Assembly (NCBI GenBank): GCA_049999725.1
Contig: JBNGIS010011529.1
Span: 1 to 29,300, forward strand
Direction: 5' to 3'
DNA from: Haplomitrium mnioides
Lineage: Eukaryota > Marchantiophyta > Haplomitriopsida > Calobryales
DNA length: 29,300 bases
Below, piece after piece: positions 20,301-28,137 of the stretch (its first letter is position 1; the number at the start of each line of letters is the position of its first letter). The position numbers were made by a program, and so were the translations under genes. The notes under the pieces were generated by a model. That model made no database searches. It was not told where the DNA came from and saw only the letters and a program-made list of their open reading frames with translations.

Positions 20301-22085
20301 GCTGACAAGGAACAAGCATGAAGGCTTGCTTAGGGATGCTTGGTGTGAAAATGGTTCGCTGCTGTGTTGTATCAAGTGGTTTTTGATAATTCCAACATGG
20401 TGGCTAGCTCTCCTCCTGGGTTAATTCTTACTGCTGAGAGCAGACCCTACTTCAAAACATAATGACAAGAAATGATCTATACTACAAAAGAGATTAGTTT
20501 TTGAGTTTAGAGAGGAATTGTTTTGCCAGTGAGCTATGGTTCACCACTTTGATTTACTACAGTTTACTTGTATGATTTCTTTTCTTTTTGCTCGCACCTC
20601 GGTGCGTGTTAAATTTTTGGTCCCTGTGGCCTTATGGCTGGTGTGTTACCTTAATCAAATGTTGACTATTGGAGCTATTGAAAGTCCAAAGCGGAATATT
20701 CTTGGTGTAGTGCTAGGTGCATCATGACTTTGTTTTCCTGCTACTTCCGGAAAGTGACAGAAACTCAGTACGAAGATTGATCTGGACCTGCTGTCGGGAG
20801 ATGATGAAACCAGCAGGAAATTGTGTCAGCTTGTCACTGTTAGCAACACATGATGAGGCTGATTAGTCTGAAACTTTGTCTGAGAACACATTGTGAAGGC
20901 TGCACTCTACTTGTTGTACAGTTGTGATGTGTAGGTTTTTCCTAGACTGTTGCAACTTCCATTTATTTGTTTTTGTGGTTAGTTTAACTTTCCACATCTT
21001 CATGGCTATATATTCTATAGTAGACTGCTGTTTTTGAGATCTATGTTGCATGTGTAATTTTCTAGACTGTTTCAACTTCCATGTGGTTACCATCATTTGT
21101 TACTATTTTGCATCTTCATATGAATCACATTTCAGATGTAACTAGACTTAGCCGTGTATAATATAACTTGAAGGACTAAGCTTGTGAGTGCTGTGTTGTC
21201 TTAAGCTTCGGACTTTCATGTGTACGTTTTGCAGCTGGTTATGTATGATGAACCAACAGCAGGACTAGACCCTATAGCATCAACAGTAGTGGAGGATTTA
21301 ATTCGCTCTATGCATGTAAAGGGCCATGATGCCCGAGGGAAGCCTGGAAAAATCTCTTCTTATGTGGTGGTAACTCACCAACACAGCACAATAAGAAGAG
21401 CTGTGGATAGGTAAGTTCAAGACATCATTTTGGGGTATTCTCTTCACTTGGGGTATTCTCTTCTGCTGACAATATGGGATGACTAAGTTCTATATGTACA
21501 CATCGTTGGTTTCAACCTTTTTCCATGATCACAGATGCCTTCTGTCATCTAATCTGATGATTTTTTATCTTATGAACGCTTCTAATTTTTTTGGTTACAA
21601 GGCTTCTCTTTCTCCATGAAGGAAAAGTTGTCTGGGAAGGGCCTACACCAGAGTTTGAAACAACAAACAATCCCATTGTTCGTCAGGTAGCAACTTTCTC
21701 ATTTCATTTTACTTGCTTTTGTAAGGGATGGACTTCTGAGGGTACTATATATAAATCGTCCACCACTATAAGAAATGATGAAATCAAAAGCTGATGGGTG
21801 AAAGTGGACAGTTTTTAATTAGCTCTGTTACTTGGTTTATTTCTATCCACAGTTTTAGTAGTACAATGACTGTTCAATGTTTTTAGTAGTAATATTTTTA
21901 GTTCAAATGACAGTTCTAAAGAATTTTTGCTCCAAGAAGAAATGTTCAGCCTTTCAGGTTTGTCCAGTTTTTCATCAACTTTTAATTATGTGATGGTTAT
22001 TATTTCTCTTTTCTCATAAGACGAGCTGTCAAAATGTGCACTACAGTTTGCGGAAGGAAGTTTACGGGGACCAATAAGCTACTGA
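5263..22085 (+). CDS. TGD3: TGD3/ABCI13-like chloroplast lipid-import ABC ATPase (10 coding exons, spliced)
   Basis: The joined exons (5263-5376, 12476-12625, 12803-12898, 13007-13084, 13313-13374, 13545-13620, 13727-13834, 21235-21410, 21602-21686, 22047-22085) make 984 nt, 327 residues plus TGA; Arabidopsis TGD3 is about 345. All nine introns are GT-AG and every junction keeps frame. In the inferred protein, Walker [10 protein letters not shown] is at residues 99-107, the Q-loop Gln at 149, the signature LSGGM at 202-206, Walker B with DEP at 233-235, the D-loop TAGLD just after, and the switch His at 276. The C-terminus GSLRGPISY matches the TGD3 family tail. The known role of the family is the ATPase of the TGD1/TGD2/TGD3 complex (bacterial MlaF relative), on the stromal face of the inner envelope, importing ER-derived lipid for galactolipid synthesis. 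No stop or frameshift is seen in exons. The first exon is inferred; the rest is firm. Introns 1 (7099 bp) and 7 (7400 bp) are TE-filled. Confidence 0.92.
5460..5614 (-). repeat. Polypurine tract and 3' LTR start of the antisense copia element
   Basis: On the minus strand GAGTGGGAG (plus 5606-5614) is followed by TGTTAGAATAAGAGC at 5605, the usual polypurine-tract/TG LTR junction. The LTR sequence differs clearly from the 5' LTR and its outer end was not found, so it may be truncated. Confidence 0.5.
7463..8100 (-). pseudogene. copia gag (UBN2-like) fragment
   Basis: The segment resembles the copia gag (UBN2) domain: [14 protein letters not shown], then [15 protein letters not shown] and [17 protein letters not shown], then [14 protein letters not shown]. 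It is broken by a frameshift near 7935 and by a 68-bp insertion at 7834-7901. Its 3' end runs straight into the linker before reverse transcriptase. Confidence 0.75.
7818..7917 (+). mobile_element. 68-bp LINE-tail insertion (7834-7901) with 16-bp target-site duplication
   Basis: The 16-mer ccataggcatgggatt occurs at 7818-7833 and 7902-7917. Between them lie 68 bp with aataaataaag and an A-rich tail. Removing the insert and one repeat restores the gag reading frame around [10 protein letters not shown]. The insert matches the 3' end of the LINE at 23163 (reverse strand), so it is an extremely 5'-truncated copy. Confidence 0.87.
8330..8785 (-). repeat. 5' LTR of the antisense copia element (part)
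   Basis: The minus-strand start reads TGTTGGTGCTGGAAACAGAG at 8785. It aligns with the solo LTR at 17154-18113 over most of its length; shared landmarks are the ctagtttag block near 8700, the aggaggctt block near 8625 and the TATA region. TATATA at 8383-8388 would be the promoter box on the minus strand. The inner end toward gag is not clear and no primer-binding site was found. Confidence 0.7.
9050..10945 (+). mobile_element. Decayed Penelope-like retroelement (Dryad-type?) in intron 1
   Basis: The plus strand carries the characteristic Penelope-like order in several frames. N-terminal pieces are [20 protein letters not shown] near 9110 and [18 protein letters not shown] near 9264. A motif [14 protein letters not shown] lies near 9600. 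The RT box [15 protein letters not shown] is near 10075, [12 protein letters not shown] at about 10361-10397, the catalytic FVDD at 10486-10497, then [37 protein letters not shown] and [10 protein letters not shown] up to 10870. Penelope-like elements normally end in a GIY-YIG endonuclease; none is seen after 10945, so the 3' part is lost. There are multiple frameshifts. Dryad-type Penelope elements are known from conifers; assignment to that group is inference. Confidence 0.82.
10926..11342. repeat. Inverted repeat, about 53-bp arms
   Basis: The arm 10926-10978 (tgctgcctggatttctagat onward) is repeated in reverse complement at 11290-11342 with a few mismatches, separated by about 310 bp. The left arm overlaps the end of the Penelope-like remnant. 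Confidence 0.8.
11391..12349 (+). repeat. Local duplication in intron 1 (11391-11513 and 12247-12349)
   Basis: Both segments run from a tctctg-gagg start through tgcttcacaagaaactagtgaaat-like sequence to attcttggtgta, with indels. The first copy leads directly into direct-repeat copy A. Confidence 0.65.
11499..11803 (+). repeat. Copy A of a 305-bp direct repeat (intron 1)
   Basis: It starts attcttggtgtagtg and ends near ccacaacttcat. It matches 20698-21003 in intron 7 across its length at roughly 80-85 per cent by eye, with small indels. It has no coding potential. Confidence 0.85.
12476..12625 (+). CDS. TGD3: Exon 2: start of the ABC domain
   Basis: This exon follows the pyrimidine-rich acceptor ending tgcag at 12471-12475 and ends AAG before gtttgt. 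It encodes 50 residues, including [20 protein letters not shown], the conserved beginning of TGD3-type nucleotide-binding domains with the A-loop region. An in-frame ATG at 12470, just inside the intron, could serve as a start if transcription began nearby, but would give a protein without a transit peptide. Confidence 0.9.
12803..12898 (+). CDS. TGD3: Exon 3: Walker A
   Basis: The exon lies between acceptor ag (12801-12802) and donor gt (12899). Its 32 codons run from [11 protein letters not shown] through the P-loop GPSGTGKST to LLTPDK, the nucleotide phosphate-binding segment. Confidence 0.95.
13007..13084 (+). CDS. TGD3: Exon 4
   Basis: The exon follows gttcag and precedes gtaagc. Its 26 codons ([10 protein letters not shown], then SGLRIGL) match the segment between Walker A and the Q-loop in plant TGD3 proteins. 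Confidence 0.94.
13313..13374 (+). CDS. TGD3: Exon 5: Q-loop
   Basis: The exon starts after atcag and ends within a Leu codon (CT/G) before gtaagc. It encodes [20 protein letters not shown]; the Gln is the Q-loop residue that contacts the Mg ion and the permease partner. Confidence 0.94.
13545..13620 (+). CDS. TGD3: Exon 6
   Basis: The exon completes the split Leu codon after ttgcag, then encodes [10 protein letters not shown] to SLAAVGLK and ends before gtacaa. This is the helical subdomain ahead of the signature motif. Confidence 0.93.
13727..13834 (+). CDS. TGD3: Exon 7: ABC signature motif
   Basis: Thirty-six codons follow gatag and end GAG before gtagga. They contain [19 protein letters not shown], the ABC signature. 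The tail after AIISDD is divergent from Arabidopsis, but the number of residues to Walker B is the same, which supports joining this exon directly to exon 8 across the 7.4-kb intron. Confidence 0.94.
13874..14370 (+). repeat. 5' LTR of the sense copia element
   Basis: The 497-bp LTR has perfect 7-bp terminal inverted repeats, TGTTGAT at 13874 and ATCAACA ending 14370. A TATAAA box is at 14287-14292. It begins 39 bp after the exon 7 donor, leaving very little original intron upstream. Confidence 0.78.
14371..14382 (+). other. Primer-binding site (initiator Met tRNA)
   Basis: TGGTATCAGAGC directly follows the LTR end ATCAACA. It is the standard plant copia primer-binding site, complementary to the 3' end of initiator methionine tRNA. 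Confidence 0.92.
14533..14645 (-). mobile_element. 79-bp antisense LINE-tail insertion (14550-14628) with 17-bp target-site duplication
   Basis: tctgatttcacctgtct at 14533-14549 recurs at 14629-14645 with one mismatch. The insert begins with a T run (to 14560) followed by a reverse-complement aataaag (actttattt) region, like the LINE 3' end at 23163. It lies in the copia leader. Confidence 0.72.
14614..14959 (+). repeat. Two 173-bp tandem copies in the copia leader
   Basis: The unit starts caaaacttcaaagtctctga at 14614 and again at 14787, with only a few differences through tagcaaagtcaga-gccagc. Confidence 0.93.
15165..16310 (+). pseudogene. copia gag and protease remnant
   Basis: Gag is recognisable from the ATG at 15165 through [21 protein letters not shown] (15427-15480) and the open part 15489-15722, then the zinc knuckle near 15876. 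The protease part has [17 protein letters not shown] from 16056 and [18 protein letters not shown] near 16228. Stops at about 15228, 15390 and 16053 and frameshifts near 15485 and 15720 inactivate it. Confidence 0.82.
16336..17100 (+). pseudogene. copia pre-integrase zinc region and truncated integrase
   Basis: An open 103-codon piece holds [26 protein letters not shown] and [20 protein letters not shown], the gag-pre-integrase domain; the second zinc His is Gln. The integrase core begins [18 protein letters not shown] but stops after KKKVKCL. Most of the core is deleted, and the C-terminal linker before reverse transcriptase ([16 protein letters not shown]) follows within 250 bp. Confidence 0.8.
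17154..18113 (-). mobile_element. 960-bp solo LTR inserted in the copia reverse transcriptase
   Basis: CAAGT at 17149-17153 and 18114-18118 flank the insert, a 5-bp target duplication typical of LTR elements. The ends are inverted repeats: minus start TGTTGGAAATG, other end ATTGGAAAG on the plus strand (slightly decayed). It contains TATATAAA on the minus strand (plus 17685-17692) and aligns with the LTR at 8330-8785. Removing it and one CAAGT joins KVMYQ to [14 protein letters not shown] in frame. No internal element sequence remains. Confidence 0.87.
18681..19461. mobile_element. 781-bp unclassified insertion in the copia reverse transcriptase
   Basis: The 8-mer aggatgga lies at 18673-18680 and 19462-19469, around 781 bp foreign to copia. 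Outside it the RT pieces [10 protein letters not shown] and ITLNQKV are the expected neighbours. A TATA run (19001-19008) gives an LTR-like look, but TG/CA ends with matching target repeats were not found. The left end has hairpins (TGGATCC with GGGATCCA; CCTTCC with GGAAGG). Confidence 0.65.
19646..19717 (+). repeat. 36-bp tandem duplication within RNase H region
   Basis: cctatgcagtggaagttgtc at 19646 recurs at 19682; the period of 36 keeps the reading frame. Confidence 0.9.
20001..20395 (+). repeat. Three copies of a copia-tail segment
   Basis: atcactcaaagaccaaggc and the following 80 bp or more occur at 20001, 20167 and 20282. The second and third copies are nearly identical over about 115 bp, in tandem; the first is more diverged. 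Confidence 0.9.
20698..21003 (+). repeat. Copy B of the 305-bp direct repeat (intron 7)
   Basis: It has the same start (attcttggtgtagtg) and end (tccacatcttcat) as copy A at 11499. Shared internal landmarks include aaggctgcactcta and gtgtaggtttttcctagact. A further partial copy of the ctagactgt-caacttccat part follows near 21060-21085. It lies 231 bp upstream of exon 8. Confidence 0.85.
21235..21410 (+). CDS. TGD3: Exon 8: Walker B, D-loop and H-loop
   Basis: The exon follows ttttgcag and ends in a split Arg codon (AG/G) before gtaagt. It encodes [20 protein letters not shown] and then [10 protein letters not shown]: Walker B with the catalytic Glu, the D-loop and the switch His. The insert [13 protein letters not shown] is typical of the TGD3 family. 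Confidence 0.95.
21602..21686 (+). CDS. TGD3: Exon 9
   Basis: The exon completes the split Arg, then encodes [18 protein letters not shown] and NNPIVRQ before donor gtagca. Reading through the donor gives 38 further codons to a stop at 21792-21794, so retained intron 9 would change the C-terminus. Confidence 0.93.
22047..22085 (+). CDS. TGD3: Exon 10: 39-nt terminal exon with stop codon
   Basis: After acceptor ctacag (22041-22046) come 12 codons, [12 protein letters not shown], and TGA. This matches the conserved C-terminal tail of plant TGD3 (Arabidopsis F-A-T-G-S-L-D-G-P-I-R-Y). It is too short for simple ORF calling. Confidence 0.9.
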   Translation, partial: FAEGSLRGPISY

Positions 22086-23162
22086 TAGTAATCATTATTA
22101 AAGCCTTGGAAACTACACGACAATAATAGTCGTGAATGTGCGGAAGGATGCTCTCTTTTGTTGTCCGAAAATTGTATGCAAGAAGTTTCAGTGCCACCTT
22201 CACATATTGTGAATGGTACTTTATGGTGCTTTGGTCAGTTTCATCTCCCTAACCATAAAGCAAAAAGTGGTTCCAGGATGAGTTGAGTGGCCCTGTAACT
22301 TGTTGCATCAACCTTGGATTGTGAGCAGTGCCTGAGGTTGGATGGGATGTGCCAACAGCATTTGCTGCATGCACCTCTGCCTGTTGCCTGCAAGTATTTG
22401 GATAATCAGACAAGGACCAGTCATTGGATACAACTTTGCAACTTTGTATAGGTTAGTTATGGAGACAAAAGAGAAATGCAAGATTGTCAAAAAAAAATCC
22501 TAGAAAACGGTCTGTTTTTTCCAAAGGGCCAATGTGTTGAGAAACTTTCTTATATACATACCAGAAATACCATTGTAGAAAATCAGTTTGAATTAATCTT
22601 CTATTGTTTGATTCAACATACACAAATACTCTTCTTAGTAACTGTGTCCATGATAGGGGTAGTTGTTTTATGGTCAAGACAGTTGCAGTTTACTGCAATC
22701 GATGATGCTGATGATATTGGACTCATCAATTGAAGCTGGATGCCACAGCCATAGAACCCCGAGCTAAGAAAAATGATGGATTGAACTTACTGCAAATACA
22801 CAGGTTGAGATAAGTTAATGCATTCTAAAGCCAGATCTCAATTTATCATGGATGGTCTACATACAAATGACTAGTTTTGATTCGAGTCCATGTATAAGAA
22901 ATCCTTTTCTGTTGGATCTAATACACCGAATCTCCAATTCAATCAATTAATCCTGGTTGTTGCTCGCAATGAGCTACTGTTATTCTTCACTTTTAAAATT
23001 TTGGGATTCTTCACTACTAAATTTAGGGAGAAATGGAAATTTGGCATAAAATGTTAAATTATAACTTCATATTTTCTGCTGTTGTGATTGGCTTCCTCAG
23101 CTTCATACTCTTGAAATGACATCCTTTGCACTTATCTCCACTTCTTAAATCTATTGAGATTC
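22086..23162. other. 3' flank of the TGD3-like gene
   Basis: It should hold the 3' UTR and polyadenylation site, but no clear AATAAA or other decisive signal was found near the stop. No other gene was recognised. Confidence 0.4.
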
Positions 23163-23319
23163 TTTTTTTTTTTCTTCAAAAGCAAACAACTTTATTTGCT
23201 TTCAAGTATCAAATTAACAGGCTGCCAGCATCAAGTTGAGCTGCAAAAACCATAACTTATTAATTACTTTTGAGATCTAGCCTAGTAAACCAAAGTAACT
23301 TTATACTCTCAATATTACT

Positions 23320-23471
23320 ATTAACATCAAAATTCTAGTAAGATCTGGCCTAGTAAACCAAAAAAACTCTATACCATATATGGAGATTGCTATTAACATC
23401 AAAATTCTAGTCACAAGATTATAATATCCCAATTCTAGCCAACATATTATTATTAACATCAAAATTCTAGT
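23320..23471. repeat. Short repeats in the LINE 3' region
   Basis: attaacatcaaaattctagt occurs exactly at 23320, 23392 and 23452; a longer block, gatct-gcctagtaaaccaaa, precedes the first two copies. Confidence 0.85.
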
Positions 23472-25248
23472 GAAAACATTCTAGTCAAGTCATCAAAGTT
23501 CTAGTCATCGACACATTTTATGTTATGTCAAAGGTTTCAAGAATGCTTTATTTTCTATTTCATTTCAAGCATTTATCCAACTTCTACAAGCATCACACTA
23601 AGCTTTGTTTTTGTACTCAATTAGCTTCATTTAATTTTTAAGAAAAATTTTATATATCCATGTGCAACTTCTTGAACATAGTAGAATTCCTAGAAAGCCA
23701 TATGGAGTAAAGTACTATTCCTCTCAATAAAGACCAAATCTCTTGCTACGATCATTGCTTTTAGGATTATGTTGTCTATTGTCTTTGGGATTCTGTTGCC
23801 TAAGATGCATTGATGCCAATTGGAACTTGGCATCCACCTTTTGGTATTTCTCCAAGTAGAGAACACTAATTTGTTAATGATATTTCTTGCTCATTTCCAA
23901 ATAGTGCTAATCCTAAAACAAAGCAATAAAAAGTGAACTAAATCTTCTAGCAAATACTCCTTGCAACAAACACATCTTGCATCAATCTCAAAACAAAACT
24001 TCTTTGTTTTTTTTCATGAAGCTCTCGAATTGCACATCTCTTTGGACAGTAAGCCACGTTAATGAAGCCTCTTTGGCTGATTTTCTTGTATTTCATATAT
24101 CTGTTCATTTGGAGGAGTGTATAAAGTCAATCAAACCATGTGCTTTCGAGCATTCCAAAATTAGAATGATTGTAGATGGCCAATCCAGGATGAACCGACA
24201 GCCATTCTTGATGGAACAACTGCTAAAGTGAGAGCTATCTTTCCAAACCCACATTCGACGGTCCCAATCTCCCTCTCCAATGAAAGAGCCAAGTAATTTA
24301 TACTCAACAATCTTACATTTAGTACACTATGCAAACTCTCATTTTCCTCATAGTCACTAAAAGAGGAAGTTGGGATCAATTTACTTCAGCCAACATAATA
24401 GATATTGGGGTGGCAAACAACCATGAGCACGAATAAGGCAAAGAAGAAACATAAGTCATGCATTTTTTGAAGTTGATAGCTTTCTTGGACCTCCTCCCAC
24501 TCAAGGGACTTATATGTTGAAAATTTCATAGGTCTTCAATCACATTGATCTCTGCCTGAGACCATCTCAAGACTGGCCAGATCTTGTTTGCTGACAATAG
24601 TGAATTATCTCTTAGTTTATTCCACGAGATGTTTGTGCTTAGAACCTCTTCATGAATTCAAGAACCTTCTCTTTGATAGATCTTTTGAGTAGTGACCCAA
24701 GCCTATCATATCTCTTTCCACAGCTAAAAGATATACCAACATGAGGATCTGCAATCAGCTACTATCCACAATAGGGAGTGACCCCAATCTAGTTTACCGA
24801 GTGGTCTAGCTTGGCTTGCTCTATGCAGTAAGAACGTTTTGCATGTTGAGACCTCTGGTGGAACAATCTTCATAATCCACTCCTTAGTAAGGCTTGAATC
24901 TGCACATATATGTCTATCAATCCCAAGTTGCCTTCTTTCTTCCTCTTCACACAGGTTTCTTATGCCACCGAAGCTTTGCAATTTTTCTCATTTCTTGACT
25001 AGAGGAAGTTCTTACCAGTCGTTTGATTTCTTTTAGGGAGGATCTTCTCCTTCAAAAAAAGATACCATATGGAACCCAAAAGGATTTGAATAATGATTAA
25101 CAATCATCATGGCAAACTGATGTATTTGTTGCATCTAACTTGAGCTTTGATCTGACTCTATCTACCAAGATGTTCTTAATTCTTGGTAGATTGCCTTGAA
25201 AGCCAAATAGAATATCAAGGACTTTCAAGAATCTTTTTTTCCCCATTT

Positions 25249-25524
25249 CTAGATAATGTTTACGTTCCACTTTTGTAGTCTAGATTGCGAGCTGATCCAA
25301 ATAGCATATGCTTTTTCCCATTTGGTATTCTGTTCAAAAGCCTTGGAGAAGGTACATAACACCTCTACTGCCTTAAGCAAGTTATGTTCTTCTCTTGCCA
25401 AAGATAGAATATCACTATAAGCATATTGAGAAAAGAGATGATGTCTATCTAGTGGATTAGATATCCTTTTTACTTGTTTGTAGAGCATTGTGTTATTGAG
25501 AATATGTCCCAATACATCATCCAC
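25249..25524 (-). pseudogene. LINE reverse transcriptase fragment (palm)
   Basis: This 92-codon open piece covers the block from VDDVLGHILNN through the damaged catalytic motif (YAYSDI where YADDT is expected) to KWEKAYAIWISSQ, as in plant L1-type reverse transcriptases. Confidence 0.8.
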
Positions 25525-25600
25525 TACAAGATATAGAAAAAGAGCTAGAAAATAGCTTTGACTAACAAATCGTTAGATAAGTGTTCATTCTTTGGTTGTG

Positions 25601-28038
25601 GTGAAATTCATTTTGCAAACAAGTTATGAGTTGCCCTTTCACTTATAGTAGGTTATTTAGTAGATGCCTCGTGGCAATTCTTAACTTTGCATTGATGTGT
25701 TGGCATCTCCAATGGTATGTTTTGAAATAGATCATATATAGCATTTGTAGTTGCATGACACGTTACTAATAGGCAAAAGTGTGTTGGTTAGTTAAATGGT
25801 GACCACTTTCAATGCAATCCCTATTGAATGGTCATGCAAGAAGATGGAAATTTTATTGCTCACTCTCAGCCATGTTGCAAAGATATTGCTTTCAAGGTTG
25901 TACTAGAACCAAGGAATATTACCCTACTAGCTACTCATATTTATGAACATGAATGATGGCATGAAATTTAGTATTAAAACTGAAGATGACATGGTGAACG
26001 AATAGGACTTCACATTGTTAGTATAGACAGTGACCTAGGGTTAACATTCTAATATGGTTGACACTCAAACATGGAAACAAACACTTAAAGATGACACAAG
26101 TGAGTTACAATGCTAGTGTCAATACTTGGTTTCTTTTAAATAGCTACTTAATAACTACAAATGTAGCTAGACCTTTAGTTTGTGAATTGGGTAAGTTATT
26201 TTTAATATGAGCTTCATAAATTTTGGCCTTCTAAATTGTGAATCGCAACACATACACAAAGTGGGAGAGTATTGTCTATGTTGGTCTTTGCATAGTAGTA
26301 GAAGCATTTGAACTCATAGGTGAAAATACCAAAGATATTGTATTTATATAGAGTGGAAATTATGCTTCAATGAAGCTTTAGAAGTATAAGCTTAGAGAGA
26401 TTTGTGAGACTTTCGCTATAAATCTACAAATGAAAACCACATATTGTTGCAAGTCATTCTCATTTTCATTTTCCATTTGGCACTCTTATGTTCACTTCTC
26501 TTAGAGGAAATTGGAACACTGATGCTCCACTTAATGTGAAATAGAGACATCACAAAAATACTAATCTACATATGACAAGTACAAAAATGGCTTGTCTTAT
26601 GATCTCATCTCTCAACAATCTACTAGTAGGTACTTGGCTGTATTTTGACACATTCCTATCCACTATTTAGTTAGCAACTTGAAAAACAAGACTAAACCAT
26701 TTGCAAAATAAAACCACGATACACATCTAAGAAAAAAATCTACTTTTTTTAATCTTTTCCATATAGCTCAATTGTAGTAATTTTCCTATTGCTATAATAA
26801 AATCTAACCCACTATGCTATGATGATTTGGTCACAATTGTTATATCAATTGTAATCAAATGAATATTAGATTGTGAAAAATAGAGTGAATGGTACTAACT
26901 CCTAAAATACGGTGAGATGTTTGAAAGTAGTAGTGACCCATAAAATGTGGTGGGATGTTTGATTGTGGTATTGGCTTCCAAAAAAAAAACAGCCGCTACT
27001 TTGAACTAGTAAATGCTACTGAGTTTTTGTTATATTTTGTGCTGAATTTTTTTAAAAGAAATTTCTGCTTCAAAAATTACTTTTTTGTATTTTGAAAATT
27101 TAAAACATTTATGCTCAATATTTGGTAAAAAGGTAAAAACAAAAGCATTATATTATAGTAAGATAAGTAGAATAGAGAGAATATTGCAAAAACCTGGTAA
27201 ACTTAAATAGTCATATTTAATGTTTTCTTATAATTTTCAAGAGACCTTAAAGATACAAAATCCTAAAACATTTATAGGAAAAAAAACCCAAAAAAAGACG
27301 TTGTTGCAACAAGCACTAATGCATAAATCTCTAATATAATAAGACATTCTTTGAACTTCTATTTACTTACGGAACAAATAAAAACAAAAAAGAAGAGTTA
27401 TGCTCTTGCATGCACTTCAAGCTCGCATATCATGAAAACGTGATGTCTTTAATCAAAATCAATCTCACACGCCTATGCACGTATACAATCAATCACTAGT
27501 AACTCACACAAATGAATTTCCAAAATAAAATCACAAAAAAAGACTCACATGTAGAATGATATCATAATTCAAGATTGTAATAAATGTAATATATAGATAG
27601 CCCAAAAAACCAGTTTTGTAAGACCAAGACTTGCAATCCTATGTTGACGGACTCAATGTAGCACATCATCAAGTCTACAATGATTCTAACGCACAAAAAA
27701 TGAAGGGCTTGGTGATCTGCGTATTACAACACAAATGATTGCAAGTCATGGTCTTGTTCTTCAGTCTCTCCTTCAGCTAGAGGGACATTAGCTTCATTTT
27801 GCTACCTCAACTTTCACTCTCTGGCTTTTTAACAATGGAATAGAAAAACACAAGGGTAAGACACCAAGGTTGAGGCTTGGTCTTGATCTTTTGGGGCTTC
27901 TTTGACTCTAGATCTCTTTCTTTCATTTGTAGTTGTCATCAACTTTTTGGCAAGCTGCCTCTTGAATGTTTTATCACCTTGAAAAAACAATTTGAGGAAT
28001 TTATCAAGGGAGAATTTGGAAATCGAAAATTGTAAGTA
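25601..28038. other. AT-rich intergenic DNA, nothing recognised
   Basis: There is no convincing coding region or RNA gene. Two imperfect copies of taaaat-cggtg-gatgtttga lie near 26904-26965. The longest minus-strand reading frame (27829-28110) is lysine-rich (KTFKRQLAKKLMTTTNERKR) and resembles no family known to me. Confidence 0.4.
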
Positions 28039-28058
28039 AAAAAAAATAGAGTGTTCAT

Positions 28059-28137
28059 GAGTGCAAGGACTTAAGAGTCCATGCTCATATGAACTTAAGA
28101 GTCCAAACACACTTGGACTCTAAGAGTCCTTGCGCTC
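28059..28137. repeat. Imperfect inverted repeat with aagagtcc motifs
   Basis: gagtgcaaggacttaagag at 28059 pairs with the reverse complement of ggactctaagagtccttgcg at 28115-28137. A third aagagtcc lies in the loop. Related cat-atg-rich short repeats continue to about 28250. Confidence 0.75.

Larger units (their letters stand above)
13874..20400 (+). mobile_element. Ty1/copia retrotransposon in sense orientation in intron 7, nested and 3'-truncated
   Basis: The element has a 5' LTR (13874-14370), a Met-tRNA primer-binding site (14371-14382), a long leader, then gag from an ATG at 15165 ([20 protein letters not shown]), stopped by TGA in the WL codon run. A zinc knuckle [11 protein letters not shown] lies at 15876-15908; its first Cys is lost. 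Protease has DSV instead of the catalytic DSG after an in-frame [12 protein letters not shown] and [11 protein letters not shown] mark the pre-integrase domain, [12 protein letters not shown] the start of integrase. Reverse transcriptase pieces include [26 protein letters not shown] and [12 protein letters not shown]; the YVDD box is deleted. RNase H has [20 protein letters not shown]. No 3' LTR is present. It is dead. Confidence 0.9.
23163..25600 (-). mobile_element. 5'-truncated, decayed L1-like LINE
   Basis: The poly(A) end is the T run at 23163-23173 on the plus strand. Reading the minus strand from about 25600, the RT piece SQSYFLALFLYLVVDDVLGH resembles the QGCPLAPYLF block. It is followed by NNTMLYKQVKRISNP, a decayed YADD box reading QYAYSDI (about 25408-25428) and LLKAVEVLCTFSKAFEQNTK. 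A CCHC zf-RVT finger, ARCVCCKEYLLEDLVHFLLC, lies at about 23893-23987. ORF1 and the endonuclease are absent. Stops are frequent. The 5' break point is approximate. Confidence 0.82.

Noticed and set aside
21602-21794. Exon 9 read through to a stop at 21794 as the true C-terminus
   Set aside because: The residues after the donor match nothing in TGD3, while the exon at 22047-22085 gives the conserved tail in frame.
26900-26975. Two-copy imperfect tandem repeat
   Set aside because: Short and diverged; mentioned in the intergenic entry only.
27829-28110. Lysine-rich 93-codon minus-strand reading frame
   Set aside because: No recognised family, no start context or neighbouring exons, and it begins inside the hairpin repeats.
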